A DNA stretch of 64,000 nucleotides. It comes from Manduca sexta. Lineage: Eukaryota > Arthropoda > Insecta > Lepidoptera > Sphingidae. The position numbers and the translations under genes are program-made. This document shows, piece by piece, positions 56,884-64,000 of this stretch (positions are counted from its first letter, which is position 1; the number at the start of each line of letters is the position of its first letter). Location of the stretch: contig NC_051141.1 of NCBI RefSeq assembly GCF_014839805.1, positions 15,632,777 through 15,696,776 of the forward strand, read 5' to 3'. Below the pieces are notes generated by a model that did no database searches, had not been told where the DNA came from, and saw nothing but the letters and a program-made list of their open reading frames with translations.

Positions 56884-57200
56884 AATAGTATCAGCCCTGT
56901 ATGATATACTTGCCCACTGCTGAGCACGGGCCTCCTCTACTACTGAGAGGGATTGGGCCTTAGTCCACCACGCCGGCCTAGTGCGGATTGATAGACTTCA
57001 CACACCTTCGAAATTCCTATAGAGAACTTCTCAGATGTGCAGGTTTCCTCGCGATGTTTCCTTCACCGTTAAAGCGAACGATAAATTCACAAAGAATACA
57101 CACATGATTTTAGAAAAGTCAGAGGTGTGTGCACTTGGGATTTAAACCTGCGGACGTTCGTCTTGGCAGTCTGTTCCACACCCAACTAGGCTATCGCCGC
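56884..57200 (-). repeat. SINE-C, near full length
   Basis: Minus-strand copy with GCGGCGATAGCCTAGTTGGG (A box) and GGTTTAAATCCCAAGTGCAC at the B box (one change, C to T). Closely similar to the copy at 32847. Confidence 0.8.
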
Positions 57201-58144
57201 TTAAATCGGCAATAAACAACAAAAATAATAATTATGGGATCGGTAATCGGGACCATCCAATACTACAAAAAAAACATGGTTATCGTACACAAAAAAGTAT
57301 AAATAAATTGATGAATTCGCCTGAAAAAGGAAATTCCACAACCAGGGTATCCATCACTGCTACAACCTACTATAAGGCACGTTTTCATCATTTCAGAAGG
57401 AATTTTTATCTTATATTAAAAGAAAAACAAACGAAAATACCAATTGATACCAAACATATTATGCATTACAGCTTCGGTCATATTGTTAGTAGAAACGTCA
57501 ATTTAATTACCATGTACAATAAGTAAACCTCTACTAATTCCTACCATAAAGAAAATATAAATTAATTGTAAATTAATTATTTGTTATTTAAGTATTGCGA
57601 CAGACGTTGTGTTGTTTTTTGATAATTAATCACATGTAACGTATAATATACTTGAAAATAACCAAGATAACCGCGGCAGTAACAAGATAAAATAAGTATT
57701 ATCATATTGTATATTTTGGATATGGCAGTCGCAAGAAAGGGACAGAGGTCCCCTTAAAAGCCCTCTCACTTGGAACGGAATTTCAACTACATATAATGTA
57801 CGCAAATATAAACCCTAATGCAAAAAATAAGGATGACTTTATTGGCTTTAAAAATCATTCGTGATCAATCCATTTTGGGCATAAGATCCTTGCTGCGAGC
57901 TGCTAAGGTTGTACAGGTGTGTGACTATGTGTAGTAAATACTGCGCTGTTTTTATGTGCAATTTTGTTAGTCTATGACTCGTCTATTTATAAAACGTCAT
58001 TGGGTTTATGTATCTTTTCTTGACATTAAGTTACTTTAAAAAATAACACCTTGTGTATTTTTTACAAACCTAAAAAATTTCACAAGTTCTATGGAGTAGT
58101 TTAGGAGATTGTTAAGGGAGCACTTTTATAAAAGTCCTTATGTA
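57201..58144. other. Gene-free stretch
   Basis: AT-rich; the frame at 57308-57526 has no recognisable features. No bounded repeats. Confidence 0.3.
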
Positions 58145-59131
58145 GGGGAGCGAGGGGTTATGGGGTCCTGCGGGTTATGGGAGCGGTGTGACTATAGGCA
58201 TAAATAGGACTCGTATGCGCTCAGGCGCCACTCGGAAGCGTTCGTCTAACATAGACTCGGTTCGCCCCACTCGCTTGACTCGACAGTGCCACGCATTCCG
58301 TCGCGAGAGAAGGTCGTCGGTTTTTCGCTCCATGCTTATACTATTTCACGACATTCCAAACCCCAAGTAAGTATCAAAATACATATTTATTGCAATTTAT
58401 GTACATTAATATTATGGACAGATCTATCTAATTTTATGTTCCTGAATTTAAATTGTGATAGCAAGCTAGTTAATTATGTTTTCGTTGTAAATCTAAGATG
58501 GTGGTCGCTGGTTAATAGGAGCCTACGTCGCTCTTATTAACCCATCATAGCTCTCATAACCCCATATATCTAAAACGTATTGCGTGAAAATTTATTTGAA
58601 AGTGGTGATGACACAACTGAAGGAGAAGATTTTCATGATATTTGCGATGATGAGTCTGAATACACAGAGGAAGAAGCTTTGTGTGTCATCTGCCTTGATA
58701 CGGGCAAAGATAATGAATTGTGGTTCCGTTGCAGAAGTTGCGGGAGCTGGGCACATCAGGAATGTTCTGGTTCTGATGATCCAGCTGCTTATATTTGTGC
58801 CTTTTGTTTGGATTCTTAATAGTAATTGATTAATATATGATTGAGTCTGATTTGTAACAATAATTTGAGACTGATTTAATATAAAAGTTCCTATGAAATA
58901 TACAGAATGAATATAAGCTCTCATTTCCCACAATGGAGGGCAGTGAGAGCGTTATTGTTTTTTTGAAAAAAGTTTAATAGCTGAAAAATGGCTTATTATA
59001 AAACATTGAAATTATGATTATGTTGTAGTTAAATAATTAAGGTTCACGTTCCTGATTAAAACTATACTTTCTACAAATATGAGTTTTATTAACAAATTCC
59101 CTTAGTAGGACCCAATTCCCCCCCGCTCCCC
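58145..59131 (+). mobile_element. Tc1/mariner/pogo-like element remnant with GGGGAGCG ends
   Basis: Ends GGGGAGCGAGGGGTTATG (then GGGTCCT) and, inverted, GGGGAGCGGGGGGGAATT (then GGGTCCT) match at about 21 of 25 positions. TA lies on both sides (58143-58144 and 59132-59133). Subterminal repeats (GGGTTATGGG; CTCATAACCCC) occur inside the left half. It carries a PHD-type zinc finger remnant but no DDE core, so it is an internally deleted copy. Confidence 0.65.
58580..58819 (+). pseudogene. PHD-type zinc finger, C-terminus of a pogo-like transposase
   Basis: An open frame without ATG (first codon TTG) encodes an acidic stretch (residues 9-33) and a C-terminal zinc finger: C35-x2-C38-x12-C51-x2-C54-x4-H59-x2-C62-x10-C73-x2-C76, a C4HC3 PHD pattern with the typical Trp before His (GSWAHQEC). 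It ends three residues after the last Cys. Insect pogo/Jerky-type DDE transposases often end in such a finger. Here the catalytic part is missing, but all eight zinc ligands are intact. It could be an exon of a host gene, but its position between terminal inverted repeats argues for a transposase remnant. Confidence 0.6.
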
Positions 59132-60108
59132 TACGCCTGTACTGTATAGTCATGATATTACATAACCTTTCACACTCACACCGTAATGTCGGTGACGTCA
59201 CATTTGAGTACTCGGATATCTCTTGTGCTTGACTATTAGTTAACCTTTCCATCTGATTTCAACTACTTCTAAGATTTTTAGCGAGTTTAATTCCTCCTCC
59301 AGGTCTATCATTTACCATGGAATAAATTTGTGGTAAAAGGTACCTATAAAACTTGGAGTCTTCTAACCTCTTATTATATATATTGTTCTACTAACTCTAT
59401 AAATATATTTACGTCTTTGTTTTTATCATTTCTTGAAATATTATTTTGTGAATTCGCTCCTAATATTAGACAGGCGCCTGAAGAATATGGATAAGACTGC
59501 CTAAACTAAAGCTTCATTTACACAGAACAAATATGGCTAGCAATGATCGCACGCAATTATTACTTTAAAAAGTTACCTCATCTAAACTTGCGCAATAGTA
59601 AGGCTTAAGTTAAATAAAAAACTATTGCTTCTATATCAATTACCTACTTCTCGAAATGAGAATATTTTATGGATTTCATCGCGTTTTTTATATTATAATT
59701 TTCTTCCGATGTTTCGAAGATTTGCCGCCGTCGTGGTCACAGAGCGGACAATAAGTACCTACTACTGATACTCAATTTCCACAAAAATAAAAAACAATAG
59801 TTAAATAAAATAATAAATAATTAAATATTATTTTTTTTACCTTCAAAAGTACTAAAAGTAAAATTGAGTATAAATATTTAATGAATAATATAATATACAC
59901 GATGTTAAATAAAATGCAGCGCGTACATGTAGCAGGACGCAGCCACGACGTATGATTGAGTTAATTTACCAATTGGAAGATGTCAACAGCGCTTCTGTCA
60001 ACATAATCCTGGGGCGTAGCAGAGGATTTGTTGAGGGCGGGTACTTTATATAAGCAGGGAGGGGCAACACTACCTCGATCAAAGTACTTACTGAAAAAAT
60101 GTCAACTA
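59132..60108. other. Gene-free stretch with a Penelope trace
   Basis: AT-rich. A Penelope end relic is listed separately; nothing else is supported. Confidence 0.35.
59655..59750 (-). mobile_element. Penelope end relic
   Basis: Minus strand: GTGACCACGACGGCGGCAAA, TCTTCGAAACATCGGAAGAA, then AAAACGCGATGAAATCC. It is the same end motif as at 8770, 27840 and 30425, without coding sequence. Confidence 0.55.
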
Positions 60109-61302
60109 GTCCATTGAAAAGTTACATTTGGGGTTGCGTTTTTTGGAGGACGCAATTTTATTTTTAGGGGGGGTCAGTCTAAACCTAAAACCAAGTTTGT
60201 GGGGTCGCCACCCTTGTCCCACGGCCGCCATCTTGAAAAAAGGGGTTGAAATGGTTTTTACGATGTATCTCTTAAACTATTTATCTGACAAAAAAAATGT
60301 ATAAACATTTTTTGTTGCAAATTAAATTCTCTACAACTTTGGTTTAGTAACTTTTGTCGTAAAACTATAAATAAAAAAGTTATAAGCGAAAATGTTAAGA
60401 AATTCAATGTTAAGCAATGTCCATTGCAACGTCATCAGAACGTGTGTTTATAAGGTTCATAATACTTTTTTGTACTCATTAATACCCAAATACCCAAGGG
60501 ACCATTAGGGAACAAAGAACATCTGCCTGCTATTATTATTATTATTTCTAACCTCTCTTATTGTAAGAATAGCTGATAATATTGTGTTGAAGTTGTGGTA
60601 GGTAAGTTTTTCATTAGCATTTTGACTTTTAAAAGTCTTTTAAAAGTCAAAATGCTAATAAAAAAAAAGTAGTTTTCACTAAAGTTAAAATCGTGTCTAA
60701 AATCATTCGAAATTGTCTGCAGAATTAAAAACAGAATAAAATACATTCGCACGTACAGAAATATGTAGCACAACTAAAAGATATAAGTTGAACGACAACT
60801 TCAACACAATATTATCAGCTATTCTTACAATAAGAGAGGTTAGAAATAATAATAATAATAGCAGGCAGATGTTCTTTTGTTCCCTAATTGTCCCTTGGGT
60901 ATTTGGGTATTAATGAGTACAAAAAGTGTATTATGAACCTTATAAACACACGTTCTGATGACGTTGCAATGGACATTGCTTAACATTGAATTTCTTAACA
61001 TTTTCGCTTATAACTTTTTATTTATAGTTCTACGACAAAAGTTACTAAACCAAAGTTGTAGAGAATTTAATTTGCAACAAAAAGTGTTTATACATTTTTT
61101 TTTGTCAGATAAATAGTTTAAGAGATACATCGTAACAACCATTTCAACCCCTATTTTCAAGGTGTCGGCCGTGGGACAAGGGTGGCGACCCCACAACCTT
61201 GGTTTTAGCTTTAGACTGACCCCCCCTACACTTCAAAAAAATAAAATTGCGTCCTCTAAAAAACGCAAGGTAAGGCCTAAAAAATGTAACATTTCAATGG
61301 AC
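60109..61302. mobile_element. Foldback element with about 500-bp terminal inverted repeats
   Basis: Outer ends GTCCATTGAAAAGTTACATT and AATGTAACATTTCAATGGAC are inverted; TA flanks both (60107-60108 and 61303-61304). The arms run from 60109 to about 60,598 and from about 60,800 to 61302 with good identity, including a GGGGGGTCAGTCTAAACC block. The unique centre (about 200 bp) contains a perfect palindrome at 60613-60659. No transposase frame. Possibly Tc1/mariner-derived by the TA, but unassigned. Confidence 0.8.
60613..60659. repeat. 23-bp perfect inverted repeat, 1-nt spacer
   Basis: ATTAGCATTTTGACTTTTAA plus AAG (60613-60635), spacer T, exact reverse complement (60637-60659). It lies in the centre of the foldback element. 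Confidence 0.92.
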
Positions 61303-64000
61303 TAAACTGCAATGACATATTCGGTGGCGGATACAAGAGGCAAGAATTAAAATTCCTCCTCGGCCATCCGCTACACATGCACTGAAATTTCGCATTTGTA
61401 GTAAGAGATAACAACATACGTTACCAAACGGGTTACCTCTAGAGGCGTTTATTTAGCTACAATAGTTACATATATTGTTAAAATGTATTTTTGTATTTGT
61501 CAACGAACACGAGCGTCAATGGACGATGTACCTAAGTTTCTGGACTGCGGGACCATCCGCGCAGCCGAAAATTGGGTTAAATTTAGATGACATGAGTTTG
61601 CCTAAAGTACTCCTCCCCCCTTGTAAAATTGGTGACAGGGCGCAAGCCAGCATCACGTAGGTACAGACAACAATCATCAATCTCCTTAAAAATCCACAAC
61701 CATCTGATAATGAGGGAGAATTAATGGAAATGCTAGTATAAGTAGTTTGTACGCCCTAGCAAAAATGCATAAGTAAATACGTACATTATAACTAGGCCAT
61801 CATTAAATGTTAAACAGTTTACGTAAATAAATAAAATAAATACTCATTAGTATTATCCCGGTGCGATCCATCTTTCAATAAACAGCGTCAGAATACAGTG
61901 TCAGGGCAACCGCGTCGCAGGCAGTTGTTCTAACAAACTCGGTGGCTTGATTGTACACGCCGGCACCGGTGTTCGTGCTGCAATGCCAACAACGAGTATT
62001 AAAGCGCCGCTGATGTGCTAGGTCATCATCACAAATCCATTTGCAACCTACTTTCACATGTTATATTTAATTACATGCGATGTTCTGTAATGAATACAAT
62101 GTTCAATATGAACAAAGTATTTCGCCGAAACAATACTTATACCTAGTAGGTGAAAATTTTATATAACGCACGAATGATACTTTTCGACTCACATTTCATT
62201 AAAGTTGACTCTTAACCGAGCATCCTCAGAAATTAACCCCATCTCAGGATACTATTATATGGTGTAAAAATTTTAATCAAATTTATATGACCCTATACTC
62301 TATAGCTATGACGTTTCGCTCGTGTTTAAGACTACTTTCACACCAGGGCCGTGCGAGGGAGCTACACTACGAAATTACATTGTGGCCGTTTCTGCCAATG
62401 CTGTGCGGTGTAGCGGAGCGGGTAAAATGTGCTATGGCACTGCCTACACTGTGTGACAAACGCGCCCAAAAATACTACGTCGCATACTTTTCCCGCCACA
62501 AAACTAAATCAATTTCACATCCCAACTACCTTACCTCCCATCCGTAGCTCGCATCTCACAATAAGAAATAATAGTTTCCTTGAATCCATTTAAACCACCG
62601 CCAAGCCAAGATAAACTATAAAACTAAATGATCTTTGTTGGTGGATATTTTACACATACATATAACTACATAACTAGAACATGTCTAGTTGAAAGCTGTA
62701 TAACTTAAGGACAAAATAAGTATTTATCGCCCAACTGTAAGCTCAAGAATGCTCAAGAGCTAATATATTATGTAGTTATTATTGATAGTTTGATAGTGGA
62801 AGCGAGCGGTCAAAAATTAACGCGCCTTAATTTTACGTCAGTTATTATTTGGAAATACATTTTCTTCTTATGTGACTTGAAGTACTTCAACTTATCAAAC
62901 TTTAAGTCAATTACCCTCAATGAAGACAACAGGACTAGAATACGAGTGACGGGTGAATATTTGAACATGTGCGTATTGCGCGACCCTGAATAAACAATTA
63001 GGTACCTAGACAAATATTATTTAGTGTTTTTTTTTAATTTTTCCTAAAGCTTGGTTCCTGGGCTATATATGCATGTGCAAAATATATCCTTATTGCAATA
63101 AATATAAAAGCTATCTTCAAAAACATGCCTTCAATTTAATTACCATCTGTATGACAATTTCCAAATTTTAGCAATCCATGTACGAAAAGTAATAAAAATA
63201 TTTTGAAGATCGTATGTTTTTAAACTATTCTGATAATAGAATACATACTCTACAAGTTACCAAAATTACAAACTACAAAATCACTTTGATGAGTATTATT
63301 TTTAACCACTTTGAAATTTATCACAACACTTTGATCTACCTACCATTTGTTGAAATAGTCAAATTGTTAAAACTTAAACGGAAAATGTTGGAGCCTGTTT
63401 GATTTATTCTACGGTTAGGGCTGAGTTCCCTCTCGCGACTCAAGCGGGTTACACATCAAGGATTGATCATACGGCGGCTACAGCTCGTATTTATCGTCGA
63501 GAAAAGCGATTGTCACATTCTTTTCTGAATTCCGTCTGAGCTTGCTGTGGTAAGTGTGTGTTGCTTATTAACAATTTGGATTAACTGCACTGACGGGCTC
63601 ATAACCTGCGTCAATGTTCAAGACGTCTTACAAATAAACATTTTAACCAAGTATTCAAACTTCTTATACAAATTTAAATTGAAACCTATAGTTTGGTTCG
63701 TCACATTCATAACAGCGTAGTATCATATCCTTAAGTATATGTTCGTATACTGGAAAGGATCATTAAAGCTTTTTGAACCAAATACGATAAATGTAACGAG
63801 CAATTGGTTTTGGTTGTTTTATTAAAAAACGTTTTTTTTTTACCATAAAAAAAGTGGAAGCACAGGTTTTTTTCGCTTTCAATAAGGTGTATTGTCTCCA
63901 CAGGCCCTTATTACTAATTCTAATTGGTCCCACATAGATCTGATTAGGGTTATTAAACGGTCTTGCGGAATATTGCTCCATTTTTATGAAATCGCTATTC
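61303..64000. other. Gene-free stretch to the right edge
   Basis: AT-rich. Slightly GC-rich patches at 62,330-62,480 and 63,415-63,500 carry frames with no recognisable protein. No bounded repeat was seen. Confidence 0.3.

Noticed and set aside
62287..62547. 86-codon plus-strand frame in a GC-richer patch
   Set aside because: No domain, no splice or poly(A) context, and repeat-like composition.

Overview
The window looks like AT-rich, repeat-dense nuclear DNA of an insect, most likely a moth or butterfly (Lepidoptera). The evidence is intron-split coding exons, tRNA-derived SINEs and a GACGAGAC-type interspersed repeat of lepidopteran style, mini-Helitrons, RTE- and R1-type LINE relics and Penelope-like elements. 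Nothing looks bacterial or viral, and no CRISPR array, rRNA or intact tRNA gene was seen. No database search was possible, so family names come from motifs, termini and target-site duplications (TSDs) read by eye.

One host gene can be supported. It lies on the minus strand and runs through most of the window. Exon 1 (51081-49607) carries the start codon, a proline-rich N-terminus and the first half of a PH domain. Exon 2 (48319-48121) completes that PH domain. Exon 3 (17587-17467) lies beyond an intron of about 30.5 kb and begins a second, tandem PH domain. Splice phases agree across all three exons. The layout fits an ARAP / RhoGAP15B-like protein (PH-rich regulator of Arf/Rho GTPases). The downstream exons were not found and probably lie beyond base 1.

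Region by region. 1-17 kb: intergenic or later-intron sequence with an RTE 3' relic, a 666-bp hAT-type element with a perfect 8-bp TSD, two 177-bp Harbinger-type MITEs with CWG TSDs, a complete 158-bp mini-Helitron, Penelope fragments and a 1.64-kb foldback element. 17.5-48 kb: the giant intron, filled with SINEs, a broken RTE LINE whose reverse transcriptase frame contains a 142-bp palindrome, a mini-Helitron, a broken Penelope element with GIY-YIG endonuclease, mariner and R1-type relics, two more hAT-type elements, and the 5' part of another LINE. 48-51 kb: exons 2 and 1. 51-64 kb: upstream flank with a TTAA-flanked foldback MITE, a Helitron, a possible 43-aa ORF with a poly(A) signal, a Tc1/mariner/pogo-like element with a PHD-finger remnant, and a 1.2-kb foldback element.

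The most unusual overall trait is the number of near-perfect inverted duplications with very short spacers (1-4 nt in most). They occur both inside and outside transposons. No clearly new multi-gene system was found. The strongest leads are these inverted duplications, the foldback elements, the hammerhead-like signature in the Penelope ends, and an 11-residue-periodic helix in the host protein.
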